64,000 bases of DNA. Origin: Neodontobutis hainanensis. Taxonomy: Eukaryota > Chordata > Actinopteri > Gobiiformes > Odontobutidae. The stretch's first letter is position 1; each line of letters begins with the position of its first letter. A program made the position numbers and the translations under genes. Location: positions 62,001 through 126,000 of the forward strand of contig JALDNG010000020.1 in the NCBI GenBank assembly GCA_024349245.1, in the 5' to 3' direction. Shown here piece after piece: positions 51,303 to 63,530 of the stretch. The notes beneath the pieces were generated by a model, which made no database searches, was not told the origin of the DNA, and saw only the letters and a list, made by a program, of their open reading frames with translations.

Positions 51303-51321
51303 AAAAAAAAAAAAAAAAAAA
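51303..51321. repeat. Poly(A) tract
   Basis: A run of 19 A. Flanks show no obvious retroposon body, so it is recorded only as a homopolymer. Similar shorter runs occur at 46002-46017 (A) and 35967-35982 (T). Confidence 0.9.
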
Positions 51322-52162
51322 TGTCTGTCACATTTTGATTGATAAGTTACAATTAGTCCAAAAACGTTTTTTGGAAAGAAGTTACTGAGAAGGGAAGGGA
51401 AGGCTGGCCAGGCATCCCATTACATAAAAGCAAATTTGGTCAAACTGAAAAATGTATTTATGGTTACTAAAACCTCAGTATTATATGTATGAAGAGATTT
51501 GATACTTTATTTAAGTATTTTTTAGAAGTAAAAGATAAAACATTTCTGTAAAAAATAATTTGATGTTACTCCACAAGTCAGTTTATATTTCTGTGTTCCA
51601 TGTAATCATCCATTCTGTTCAAATGTATAGAGTCTGAATCTAATCTAAAGTCTAAAATTAAAGCACAACATGCGTAGGACTTGAGTATGAGTCAACATAC
51701 GCACATGCATATTCATGATTTAAGACTTTGTGATACGCACAATGCTCTCAGGAAAGTGTCCACGTAACGTCCACATGCTTTTCTGAGTATTAGTTTGCCT
51801 TAAATAAACTGTGTCTGCTCATTTGAGTCAATAGCCTTACAAAGCTGAGGGCCATTCGACATGTTATCGCAGAAACAAATTTGCTTGAGGCACATCAAAG
51901 AAACAGATGTTGTCGGGAGGTGTAAAGGATGTAAATATTAAATAAATGCTAAGTAACGCTGTTGTGCAAAGGCTCCTGTTCATTTTCATGTATTTTGACT
52001 CACAGTAGAATAGCAGCGATAGCGTTTGGACCCTTTTTAGATACAATATTTAAACATCGCTCCTCTGAGACCACCCAGACTAAATGAATGCTGATGTAAA
52101 GCTCTTTAAAATCAGTGTTAGTAGAAAGCACTATTAAAATAATTCACCATTCATCCGTCATG

Positions 52163-52220
52163 TTTCAGTCTGGTCTCTGGTCCCTGGTCTCATTCATGAC
52201 TTGGCCTTGGTAGTCTTGAC
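52163..52220. repeat. Second fragment of the GACCAAGACC-type repeat, opposite orientation
   Basis: TCAGTCTGGTCTCTGGTCCC, TGGTCTCATTCATGACTTGG and CCTTGGTAGTCTTGAC mirror the units at 60630-60715 in reverse complement. Heavily decayed. Confidence 0.3.
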
Positions 52221-52539
52221 TGTAAACCCCTTTCAAACGCGCCCAGAGCTGGACTTGAATGTTTGTCTTAGTGCTTTGTTTATGAAATAGTTAATAGTTG
52301 TGCTTCTGTTTCTGCAAAGGGTTTCCAAACCTCATTCTCTCTTCTGGTTGTTTGCACCGTGGCTATAACGGTGCTAATTAGATCATAAATGACATGTATG
52401 GTTTCTTAATAGCAGAATAGCAAACAAAATTAAAGGAAAGATAAATAGGAAGATCATTTCCAGTCCAAAAGACATCTAGATTGTGTATATTCAGCTCATA
52501 ATTAGGCTCTTTCAAAGACACTCTTTGGATTTGTCACTG

Positions 52540-52830
52540 AAACAAAAACTCAGGTTATTGCTTCCACTTCATCGAGCTACGTTTGTAATTAAGGGATTGG
52601 GGGATTGTATTAAATGAATTTATTCCAAGGTCTTATAATGAATCACTAAAGCAAGTCTGGCAGAGATTTTCGGACCTGCTGTGAGGAGACTGCAGAGAGC
52701 CGTCACATTAGATGAGAATATTGTGGCTGTGGTAAATATTACAACCCTGCGTACATGATTTAAGATGACAATGAGGCAGGCGATACTTCATTATGAGTAA
52801 AGACGTGGACTTTTGCAGGCATAGCAAACA
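52540..52830. promoter_or_regulatory. Candidate conserved non-coding element
   Basis: Contains TTTGTAATTAAGGG, TATTAAATGAATTTATTCC, TTATAATGAATCACTAAAGC, CACATTAGATGAG and CTTCATTATGAG, with non-repetitive spacing. Inferred from motif content. Confidence 0.27.
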
Positions 52831-53704
52831 AGATGCTCATTAAAATGGTACATGCTCCAGTTCACCTAAAGGGTTTTTATTTGTTGTTTGCCTTACTATG
52901 CTAAAGCAGATAACAAGCAAAGTAGTCCACTTACTGCAATTACAAATAATGGTTTGCATAAAATGTGTGTGCAGTTTATTAATTGGCCATTATCTTAAGT
53001 TAGGACTGTTGTCAGGAAAAGATGAAGATGAGAGACAAGGCCAAGATTTTAGGGACTTAGTGAAGACCAGAAAATAATTCAAACACTTAAATGATGCCAA
53101 AATCAATTTTCTAGCACTTCAAAGAATCACAATAATGATGGCTCTTTTCCTGAGTCAACTCTGCGTAAGACCAAGTAAAATCAGTTTTAATCTGATTCTT
53201 AAGGCCAAGGTTGCTCTAAAGGACCACTTAAAACATATTTCATAATTTTATGAAAAAGTATATCATCTGGGTTTTGCCTATAATCCATTGTCCAGCATAT
53301 TTTGTTACAATTGTTTGTCTGTCATGAAAAACAGTGGTGTGATTGCTGCGTTAGTGGACGAGTGTGAATTCTGTCAACTTTAGTGTGCAATCAAAGAGGG
53401 AGAAATGAGGAGGTAAAATGTCTGGTTTGGTGCCAACATAACAAGAAAAAAATACAAAATAGTCCATTGAGTGCCACGGCCAACATCATTTCTGTGTGGA
53501 AATTAACCATGACCAATCAAGATGAGCCGTCATCTGCACTGACAGCACCATCTAGTGTGTCTCTTCAGACGCCTCAGGCTCTTGTTGTTTAGTGTTAAAA
53601 TCCCATTGTGAAAGCTCAGTGGCCCACGACATTATTTATTTATTTTTTCAAACTAAAAGAAGTGAGCAACACCCTGAGAAAAATGAAATGAGGCTGACAA
53701 AGAG

Positions 53705-53760
53705 GCTTATGTAATGTAACTTGACTTGTTACAGAAACGTTGTGATATAAATAAAAAGGA
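53705..53760 (+). repeat. Possible second decayed Penelope/hammerhead-like fragment
   Basis: A perfect 6 bp stem TGTAAC/GTTACA (53715-53720 and 53728-53733, loop TTGACTT) is followed immediately by GAAACGTTG (53734-53742) and an A-rich stretch containing ATAAATAAA. The upstream heptamer CTTATGT (53706-53712) matches CTGATGA at 5 of 7 positions. The arrangement mimics a hammerhead core but with the other box degenerate. It may be coincidental. Confidence 0.3.
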
Positions 53761-55169
53761 ACTAAATTGAGCTGGAATAATTTTTGGTCATTATGAAGCT
53801 AAAATAGTCAGCATACTGCTCTATAAAGGAGCAGAAAATACATGGAATAACTCTGGCTAATGGTGTATTTTATTTAAAAGTTAATATTGGTCTATAATCA
53901 TAAGAAGGTTACAGAGTGAAGGCAAACAAACTTGACCTCTCATTAAACGTCTGTCTCATTAAACGCTTTCTTTGACACAAAAAGATGTGAGAAAAACTTC
54001 GATCAAATGTGGTGAAAGTTTATCTAAAAACGTCCTCAGACGCAGTGTGGCTTCGTGTTCACCTGCGAGAGACGGTGGGCGCCCTGTGAGTAACACACAG
54101 TCCCTTTACTTTTGATCAAGGCAGTTTTTGTTTCGACGCGGCTGTGTGGGAGCTGCTGCGAATATTGACTGAGTGGCTTGTTGCTTCGTCTTGTGAGAGA
54201 AATGATCAATAGAGCACAGAGCGAAGTGAAGGAGAGCGGAGGTGAGGGGAAATTCAGCGGGATGGCAGGAAGGAAAGACGATCAAAAAGTACAGTTTGTG
54301 CGACACTGTAGAGTCTCCCGTGTCAGCGAGTGTGTCGACAGACACCGTTCTCCTTCCCAAGGCTTCAAACACCAAAGGATGCCACAATTATTGCCCCATG
54401 TTGCCATAATAGTGATCCTACAGTGGCCCACGGTGTTTTATAGACACATTATTCTGGTTGTGTCTTTATATCTTGTAATGTCTGAAACAAAACAAAAAAA
54501 GATTTACTTTTATTGTTAATGCCTCATATCATTCGAGCTGCTTGACATTAGGAATGAGTCATTAAATATTACACTGACTTTAACTTGCATAAACTGAAAT
54601 TTATCTTTTATTTTATTTTATCAATTATTGAAGATCAGCTTCAGTCTTTTCTTATATGTACATCATAATAACCATTTTTTACCCAAAATGATTCATATTA
54701 TCCACAAATTTAAAAGCCAAAGAGCAAAGTGGAGTTAACAAATCTTGTAACAAATTTTGTAACACCTTTCTACAATCGGTGTGCTCCATCTTATTGTTCG
54801 AATATACTGACATGAACAAGGATATTGTGTTGACAAAAACTTTTCAATAAATTGTTCAGCTTAACTACAGACTTTTATGCTTATAATTCCTCAGATTTTC
54901 TTACATAAAATGCTTGTATTTACAAGTTTTTGAAAGAGTCACTCAACACAACTCAACAGCACTTGGTTATCCGACTAAACTTGCATCCTGTGGAAAAGCT
55001 GGCTTTTCTGACCCCTGTTCCCGTCACTGAAAAGCTTAAAAATAAGGCTATGACCCACTATAACCGTTTAAAAACAGGGGTCTGTGGAGTCACCCGCAGG
55101 CATGTTGGTTTTCAGCTGGCTTCATCGCTGCTTGTGTCCCTGATTTTTTATTTTTTTTAACTACCCCAG

Positions 55170-55620
55170 AATAGACGCTAAAGGTCGCAGACGAGCTCCT
55201 GGGAGGAGGGAGGCTGGCAGAGTAACTGTGTCCCGTGGAGCACAATGAGGGGGGAAATAGAGCTTCTGGTCAAGCAAGGAATCCTCCACTGCACGCCGCT
55301 CTGACCGCCAAAATAGAAGTCAGACTAGCATGAAAAATACATGCCCGGTGGCAGCCGCTGGTATTCCACAACACGAGACAGCCCCACACTGAGCCGTAAA
55401 GGAGAAGTGTTAGGAGTTATGCTTACCCCGAGGGAGGGGGAGGGAAGTGTCACCGCAGGCAGGAAAGAATTCAAAAGACCGTGTTTTAGTATGCAAATGG
55501 ATACCTCGATTAGATCTGTAATAATTCTTAGCATTAGTTATGGCAACTCTTGAGGTTAATTAATGTTTCAATTATGCATTAGAGAGCCTCTCACCTCTCT
55601 GGTGTAATAGTTTGTCAGTC
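55170..55620. promoter_or_regulatory. Candidate enhancer with POU octamer and homeodomain cores
   Basis: An exact octamer ATGCAAAT lies at 55491-55498, followed within 100 bp by CGATTAGATC, GTAATAATTC, GCATTAGTTATGG, GGTTAATTAATG and CAATTATGCATTAG. This is the densest such cluster in the window and typical of neural enhancers bound by POU/SOX and homeodomain factors. Function is inferred. Confidence 0.35.
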
Positions 55621-55853
55621 ATTTAGCACTGCAGGGAGGACAACCACGGCGTATCCACTCAAGCAAAAACACGCATCTGGACATCTGAGGGTAGTTCTCA
55701 GCAGATGTTAAATATTTAAAAGAAAGCCATGGACAGGTTTTGGACTTATTTACAACGCTGCACCCTGATGGAGGAACAAACGTAATCACCATAAAGTGGT
55801 GTTTTAAAATCCATGCACCTTCCACCTGTTAATCATCAGCTGTGTTTACTGTC

Positions 55854-55875
55854 GCAGTGTCCTTGAGCAAGACAC
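55854..55875 (-). repeat. Short teleost repeat fragment (GTGTCCTTGAGCAAGACAC)
   Basis: GCAGTGTCCTTGAGCAAGAC plus AC is the complement-side wording of the GTGTCTTGCCCAAGGACAC motif found in many fish repeats. Only the core is visible; it also has imperfect dyad symmetry. Confidence 0.4.
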
Positions 55876-56694
55876 AAGCTCTTAAGGTATGTCTGCATAC
55901 AAGTGTCAGCTCAAGTGTAAATGGAAAGCTATGAATCTAACACAACAGTTTCACTGCAACAAAGACATCTGTCCAAATGAATTGATTTGGACCGCAGCCC
56001 ATGCTCCTACGCTATATGATCCCTCCGAATATTGAAGTCATAACCCTTTTATAACAGCACTTGGCAGGGCAGCCTGTTAGAAGTTTGACGCTGAGTGCCC
56101 TTGACATGCCTCCTACGCTCCTCTCAGCAGCGGCGGCCACGCTCCAAGACCGGGCTCCGAGGAAGTCTCGGCAGGACTGTCACCTTGTCTGGAGGCCTCT
56201 GTCCCTGTTCCTCTCATTGGTTATCTGTCTTCAGCTGTCACTCTCTCGTCCTCTTCCTCATTTTCACTCTCGCTGTCTCCACCTCTTTCCATCATCTTCC
56301 CATCTCCTCTTTCTGCAGACTGTGATAGTCACTTCAATTGTCCTTTCTGTGCCTAGACTCGATGTCTGGGGAGGGACATGGAGCCGGAGAGAGGAGCTAC
56401 CAAAAGAACCAAAGACTTACTTTACCAAAGTAAAATATAAATGATCTAGATAAAAAAGTATAATGTCTCAAGTTTGTATTACAGACGTGTGTGCCTTTTA
56501 TGGGACAAACCTAGGAAATGTTTTTTTTAAAGGAGAAGAGTTTGTGTGATATACTGTAGAAAATTTTATAAAAAAGATTTTCCTTTTCATGCACTCTTAA
56601 AATAACTTTATTGTCAACTTCATAATGCTGGCAAACAATAATTTAAAAATCTGTACTTCTACCTAAGTCTTCGTTCTTTACCAACCTTTGTTTG

Positions 56695-56790
56695 TGGAGG
56701 TTCTCAGTCATCCAGGATGTACTGAAGAAAAGGGTTAAAATAAATAAAGAAAAGGCATCTGAAACCTACATCCAATTGTTTTAACCTTTT
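56695..56790 (-). repeat. Dispersed repeat copy 3, minus orientation
   Basis: On the + strand GGAGGTTCTCAGTCATCCAG is followed by GATGTACTGAAGAAAAGGG and TTAAAA, and about 35-40 bp later by TTTTAACCTTTTTACC. This is the reverse complement of the copy 1 arrangement, with a shorter stem (AAAAGGGTTAAAA against TTTTAACCTTTTT). The stem plus flank organisation is therefore shared by two copies. Confidence 0.55.
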
Positions 56791-59700
56791 TACCAACCTT
56801 TACAAAAGCAGATTAGCTGTCAGTGATTAAAGGCCTTTGGGTAACGTGTGTAAGGTGCTTTAGTCTGAATTCTCCTATTAACCAACAAGTAAGAGCCCTG
56901 TTGTAGGAAGCATTATGGGAAGTGTTATCTTAAAAAAAAATACAATTTGGGTCTGTCGTGGTTTCCCCAACAAATACTAAAGTGTTGCTTCTGCTAATGG
57001 CAACAGTAAAACCTTGGTTTCGGTTGTAGGAGACATGGAAACCAGTGAATGTGGTTGATTCTCTGTAAAGTGTCTTTTATAAGTCAGAACATAATCCATA
57101 ATACAAACACTGCCATTCAGTCCCACAACTATAACAGTCTAATCCAAATGAGCTCCTCTTCAGACACTGCCATGAGTACTTCATTCACTGCTGTCGTGAG
57201 TTCCCCCTTTTCTCGTTTACAGGGCTTTTCAGAAATCTTACAGTACTGTAAATAATGTTTGGTAAAAATCAAGAAGAACAAAAACTGTCTCCATTAAAAC
57301 AAGTAACTACTCAAAACTTTTCTGGGTTATATATTAATATACTATATAATAAAATAAAAAAATGCAAGCTTCAACTAAACAAGAAAGAAAAGGTAATGAA
57401 TTTAATTATCAATATCATACAATAATTCATTTTAAATACAGTCCCAAATTTCCCAAAGTCTCCCTTCTTCTCCTTTTCCTTCTCTCCATTCGTTTCATTA
57501 TAAGTGCAAGGATTGAACCCAAGTCCTTTTAAGTCACTGATCCTGAGTCCTCCATGTCCTCCTGAGTGCCACAACTCTAATGCACACTTGGAAGTGTGAT
57601 TCCCTTGTAGAAGGAGGAGTGTGTGAGCAGTAGACAGCATGCACACAGACACACACTTATCCCTGTGTGCTAAGCTGTCAGCGACAGAGTGTGGCTGACA
57701 GGCTCGCTGATTGTGGGAGTGAAGTGTAAGGTGGTGACAGGTCCTTGTCAGAGCAACCCAGGTCAGACCTCCTACAACATGTCTCCAGCTGCTCGTGTGT
57801 GCTCAGTGTGTGTGAGCCATGTGTGCACAGTCAGAGCACAGCCAGCCCCTTTGGGAAGCCAAACCTAGACAGCTGCTCATCCATCTCACAGCAGCACTCA
57901 GATCTGCTGACTGTCACCATTCACTTATTTGTTTACAATCGGCAGCTGCTCTCAAATCGGTCCGCCTCCACGCCGCGTACCGAGCATCACGAAGCACAGC
58001 TTGCCCGGTGTCTGCCCAGGCTCATTAGGTGTAGTCACCGCTGCGATGGCTGATCCACTGGAGCTCACACTTGTACAAAGTCGCAACTGTTCGGAAGCTC
58101 AGCACTTTTTTCACAGTCTATAAGCACTTTTTGAGAGCCCTGAGTCACGCTGCCCCTGGGGGAGGCAGCAGCCTGAAGGAGAAGTGATTTAAAAGGACTT
58201 GGTTTTAATCCTTGCACTTATAATGAAACTAATGGAGAGAAGGAAAAGGAGAAGAATGGAGACAGTGGGAGATTTGGGACTGTATTAAAATGCACTGATT
58301 CCTGTAAGTGCGTGCCTTGTTAAATTATAACGCCTGATCCAAAATAGGGTAAAAATGATGATAATGAAATACATTCCCTTTCCTTTCTTGTTTAGTTGAA
58401 GCTTGCATTTATTTTTCTTTAATTAGTTGGGCACGTACTGTGTACACACAGCAGCAAAATTAAATCTGAGGTATTTTATGTCAGCCATCTGTGCAGATAA
58501 GTCTGAATTATTTCCTTTTTCTTTTTTCTGTGATGCCACACTAACAAGAAAAACTGTCTCTCTGCTTTATGTCCAGCTGAATATTTATCTTCACGTTCCC
58601 TGGATGTATATATTTATGTATTCCAGGGGAACACTGTGCAGCTAATAACCCTCTGATTGTGTGGCAATAGAAACATAATAAAAACACAATACAACAGTAA
58701 TTCTAATTAATTTGTATTATTATTTAGTATGATGTTGTGTTTTCATAAAAACAACTATAAATAAGTTAAAGTGCAATTAAAAAGCTCTGTTTAATTATCT
58801 TTAAAGACTATGATTCTAACCTTGAAAGTAAATGGCCATTTAGGAAGGATTTAAATACTATTATATTGAGATTACAGGAGAATTATTTCTTGCAAATGTG
58901 CTGTATAAAATCTATATAATCACTTGACTTTACTTTTCTTTCAAACTGGATCCATTGCTCCAATTTAAGAACTACAACGGCCATCTTAGTTTCACTGCAT
59001 GAGAAACAAAACAGTCATCGTTGATCCTCTTTGTTTGGTAAGAATTCTTCAATTACAATTCAGAATTCAAACGGAGTGTAACATGCAGAGATGTCCTCTG
59101 CCTGTAACAGTGCAGTTTAATGGAGATGTGTTTTCACAGTAGGTGAGTGATTTAGAGGCCATTACACTGGGGCTACAGAGTAACTAAATAAAACAGTCAT
59201 GGTCATGTGGAGCGCTGTGAGCATACGCCAAGGATACGTCTTGGCCTATGGGGACCACTTCTCTTTAATCACACACACCTTCCCAGTTTTATCTTCACCC
59301 TGCTTCTAATCCACTCCTCGGGCTTTAGATGCAGTGTTTTGAGGATATCTCTGTGACTTTTGCTTAAACGCAGCTCCGTCAATGATGCGCTTCTATACAT
59401 CTCAGCATCCATAGATACAGGTGCAGGCAGAGAAGGGCAGATAAGAGCAGTGATATCACAGAAGGGTTTCTCTGAGCCTGACCTTGCTACCATTGCTCAA
59501 CACAACGTTTCTTCTCCCATGGCAAAAGACAGGCTATTGAATCCATCCCGACAGTAATGAGAAGTCATCCCACTACAATACGCTCAATCCGTTTATCTGA
59601 CGGAGAGTAGAAAGGGCAGACAACCCAACTCCTCGTCATGGGAATTCAATCACTAAAGCCCATTTTGTTTTATCAACAATTAATCTCTTTAATGCCCAAC

Positions 59701-60507
59701 AAACCACAGAGTGCAATGTGCAACCAGTGCTTTGTGTGAGCACAGCACAAACCTGCGTTATCAGCGGTTTCCGGTTTCAGAGACCAGTGTTTGGTTTTAA
59801 ATACAGTATCTGGACAGGATGACCAGGAGACAAAACTCATAACAGTATTAATGTAAAATATCAGTAAAATGCACTGCTGTATGATACAGTGTTGTGTGAG
59901 TCTCGTTGTTGTCTGTTTTACAAAACCAATGCACAAACCTCCTGAAAAGTCTTTCTTCTTTATTCCTGCACCTTTAGTAACTGACATCACACACTTTTTA
60001 TCAGTTCATAGAAATCATTTCACTTTTCTTCTTCAACATTTGACTATTTTACCTTATTTTTTTCTTTCTTTTTTGACTTTAAAGCAGAACTAAGTAAGAT
60101 TTGTGCAGCTGCCCTACAGCTTCCTACAGCTTCTTTCATTGACTCGCACTGTCGTAAATACTCCTAGAGCAGCTCTGGACAAGAAGGCTCACCTGCCACA
60201 CTAGTTCTGCAAAAAGAAACAGCAAATACAGGACAAGAAATAAAAAAAACCTCAATGAAGGTGGCTACTTTTCAGAATTGTCTTGTAAAGTCATAATATA
60301 TACATTGTTTGATTGTTTTATTCACTGTCAGTAAAAACTTTATATGTAAAAAATATTATTTTCTCTTATTGTCTACATTTTATTCATCAAAACAGTTGAG
60401 TAGCCTTGGCCTTGTGAAATCTTGCATTGGGTCTAAAAGTGAAGTCCGTTGCTGACGCTATGTAAATATAATTTGGGGCATTTAGTAAAATATTGAAACT
60501 GCAGTAA

Positions 60508-60571
60508 GGGCGCCAGTAGCTCAGTGGTAGAGCGACTGACGGGTGGGCGGTTCGTTCCACGCTGGAAACCT
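60508..60571 (+). mobile_element. tRNA-derived SINE head (or tRNA pseudogene)
   Basis: GCGCCAGTAGCTCAGTGGTA followed by GAGCGACTGAC contains a pol III A box (TAGCTCAGTGGTAGAGC), and GGTTCGTTCCACG about 33 bp later is a B box. The D-arm wording is that of a tRNA, but the anticodon-arm region between them is too short and does not fold into a standard cloverleaf. This is therefore a SINE head or pseudogene rather than a functional tRNA. Confidence 0.65.
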
Positions 60572-60629
60572 CATGGAGCTTAGGGTTTGGAGAAGGAGGC
60601 AGAGTTAGAGATTTTTAAATGAAAATAAA

Positions 60630-60715
60630 ATAAGTTATGGACTTGGTTTGATGGTCTTGATGTCTAAGACCGAGACAAGAGCGAGTAAAAATTATTTAGA
60701 GACCAAGACCCATGA
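60630..60715. repeat. Fragment of a GACCAAGACC-type dispersed repeat
   Basis: Contains GACTTGGTTTGATGGTCTTG, AAGACCGAGACAAGAGCGAG and GAGACCAAGACCCATGAAAT, wording I associate with a common teleost repeat built of degenerate GAGAC/AAGACC units. It lies just downstream of the SINE head and could belong to the same insertion. Confidence 0.35.
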
Positions 60716-62433
60716 AATCCTGTTAGGGGTCACATGGCCTTTTTCTGCTGCTTTGATGATATAAGTTACACAGATATTTTATATTTGAGACAAAGGGGGA
60801 GAAGAAACACACTGGCGCTGCCTCAGAACAAAACATACCCACATATAAGTGACTGAGCTGGAAGACGAATGGACTGGGAGAGTGAGATAGAGGGAGGGAT
60901 GAAAATGTTGAGAAAGCAGACGGCGGTGGCGCTCCACTGTGCGTATCATTTCCTCAGCTCAAGAAGCGGCAAATAAACAGCCGTCTTGCTTTTGGCTTCA
61001 GCACCTGTGTTATTTCTGCACCGCCAGCAGCAGTGGCGGTAAATGGCTTGTGAACAGAAGTGGAAGTTCTCTCTTTGTTCTCAGACTACAGGAAAGATCT
61101 TGTAGGATTTTGTGTAAGAGTTACCATATAGCAGCCCAGAGTTAGTATGTAAGACCTGCGTCAATAAAACATTGGGCAGGAACAAGCAGCAGTCCTACTG
61201 GGGGTGTTTTCAGCATTTATTTTTTAAAGATGTAGGAAATCTCCGAGATGTAGCTGTAAGAGTGTGCTACTTATTTGATTGATTCTTAGAGACCGGTTTC
61301 TAGGAGCTCCAGTAACTCACCAGGTGGTTGGAGCTGCGTTAGAGACACACAAGGCTGTTAATGAAGATGGTTTCTATTGTGAAGCAGTTTTACAATAGGC
61401 TCCTTACTTCATTGCTGTTTAGAAATACGATAGTAATTGGGCCATAATAAAGTGGTGATACAATGTGGGTAGAATTACTATTATTTATATGAGGTAATAA
61501 CCATGTAAAATCTCCATAAACAAACTTTAATGAGTGCTAATGCTTCAGGAATCCAGTGGAAACATGCCTGTACTTTTTGGAGAATTACTAAGAATAAGGT
61601 TGTTTTATGCACTTTTGGCGTTTTCTCGTAAAAAGAAACACGGGACTCAACTAACTCATTTAAAGTAATTCAAGGAGTATATTGTCATTATACTGTTTGT
61701 TCTGTACCAGATGAGCTCTACTGAGGGCCCTTTGATACTTTCTTAGTGTGCCTACAATGTCAGCCAATTACTACAGTTATGGTAGCCCCTATTGGACAAA
61801 CAACATTTATATTCAAACAGCTTTTTGAACTGTTACACACTTTCACATGTTCTTCAAAATAAATATTGTAATTGCAGCTTTTAATGCTAAAATTGTTATA
61901 CAAGTGAAAGACTTTAGACACTTTTAGAAATCTTTCTTCTGAGAAATCATATGAGCTTGGTCAGACCTAGATTCAATATAATTTCACATCAAATGACAAA
62001 AGGAAGCTACAAAGAAAAGCAAAACACTTCCCAGAACCATTACAGCACAACTCTACGCCTGGCCAGAACTAGCACTTCCCTTTATAAAGGGTCGAAGGAC
62101 ACTTCATTTAACACTACACTACACCTCCTTGTGTACCAAACATGTGTAATAACATGTTAATAATAATGTGTACTTACATATTGTCGGTAGGGTTAGGGTA
62201 TATATGTACTATGTAGTTAATGATGTCACAGTTTTTTGTCATTGTATCCAGTTAAACAAAATTACACTTTGCACTTTCCAGCTCCATAGAACCCAGTGGA
62301 AATGTAAAATGAGCACTGCTGGAAGTGAAGAGCATTCATGTTTTTATTTTTTATAAAGTCCCATGTAGAACTCATCATCTGACCTATTTCCTGAGTTTGT
62401 ATTTAAAAAAACAACTGTGTGTGCAGGCTGCCA

Positions 62434-62715
62434 TAAGATCAGATAAGATAAGATAAGACTTTATTGCTCACGCAGAGACAAAAGTCACTTGTACAGCAGC
62501 TTTCAGACGGGCAAAGTGCAAAAAGTAAAAGTAAGGTGTGCATGTAATAGAATGAAAAATGTATGTACAATATCTATAAATATATTTACAAAATAAAAGA
62601 GGGGGAAAAATGGACTATTGTTACACATGTGAATTATAAAGTCTGACTGCAGCAGGTAGGAAGGCCCTGCGGTAGTGCTCTTTCCTGCACTTCCTGTACT
62701 CTCAGTAAAGGAGCT
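62434..62715 (-). mobile_element. Retroposon 3' end with (AGATA)n tail, minus orientation
   Basis: On the + strand a GATAAGATAAGATAAGA tract (62434-62458) leads into CTTTATTGCTCACGCAGAGA, then CACTTGTACAGCAGC, later GTGAATTATAAAGTCTGACTGCAG, AGGAAGGCCCTGCGGTAGTG and CTCTTTCCTGC. These phrases, in this order, are a frequent teleost repeat. The tandem tail at one end and the gradual decay fit the 3' part of a non-LTR retroposon inserted on the minus strand. Class uncertain. Confidence 0.6.
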
Positions 62716-63339
62716 TAATAAGCTGTAGAAAAGAGAGATGTGAAGTGTACATTTGCAGTCTGTAACCAGTAGATTCTTCCAAAAACTACAAACTCCATCA
62801 TTAAAGTGTAAAAGTAGACATTTGTAAATGATATGAGATCCAATACTATTAATCTCTATCTATATGTCTATTTTAATGATTCTTTTGTAGAGCCATTCAC
62901 AGTGATCCTCTCCTGAAGTGTTCACCCAGTGTAAGCTTCATCTTTATCCACCAGACATTAAAATTTTGTGGTAAATCTATACATTTCATTTTGTCCTCGA
63001 GATAATTTTATGCTGTGTGGGCTGTACTGCCAATACTCAGAAGTGAGCTAATTCATTACCTTCAAAGCACAGTCATCTTTTCATTATGGCCACCAGGAGG
63101 TATGCACTGATGAGAATAGTTACTCAGTAATTGCATGTTGACCCATCGTTTAAATGGTACGCACTTCTGACAGGGAAATATCTGGCGTGTGGCTGTGTTA
63201 GATAAAGCCAGGACTGACAGAAGCAACACAAATGCTGAAGCCCACATCTGAAAGTCCGCAGGGAAGTGATTTCCCCGAGCATGTATACCCACACCGGCGC
63301 TTATACCGTCACACTCACGCAGACAAAAGAAAATAAATG

Positions 63340-63530
63340 TCGCAGGGTCTTTTATGCTACTCAACTCTGAAGTTCCTGAAATCAGCTGCTTAACATAAAT
63401 TAGCATTTGCAAAATAAATGTAATGTTTCGCACTGTGGCAAAATGATGCTGATGAATGATGCATGAGGATATGCAAATGAGCTGCATGCAGTTGCCAAGT
63501 GAAGTTTCTGGTTTGTAATGCATAGGTCTC
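63340..63530. promoter_or_regulatory. Candidate enhancer with POU octamer
   Basis: An exact octamer ATGCAAAT at 63471-63478 sits among TAAATTAGCATTTGCAAAAT, ATGATGCTGATGAATGATGC and GAGCTGCATGCAG (a near palindrome). The block overlaps the longest open frame in the window (minus strand, 176 codons), which I regard as incidental. Function is inferred. Confidence 0.35.

Noticed and set aside
60508..60571. Functional tRNA gene
   Set aside because: A and B boxes are present, but the spacing and arms do not form a proper cloverleaf, so it is called a SINE head or pseudogene.
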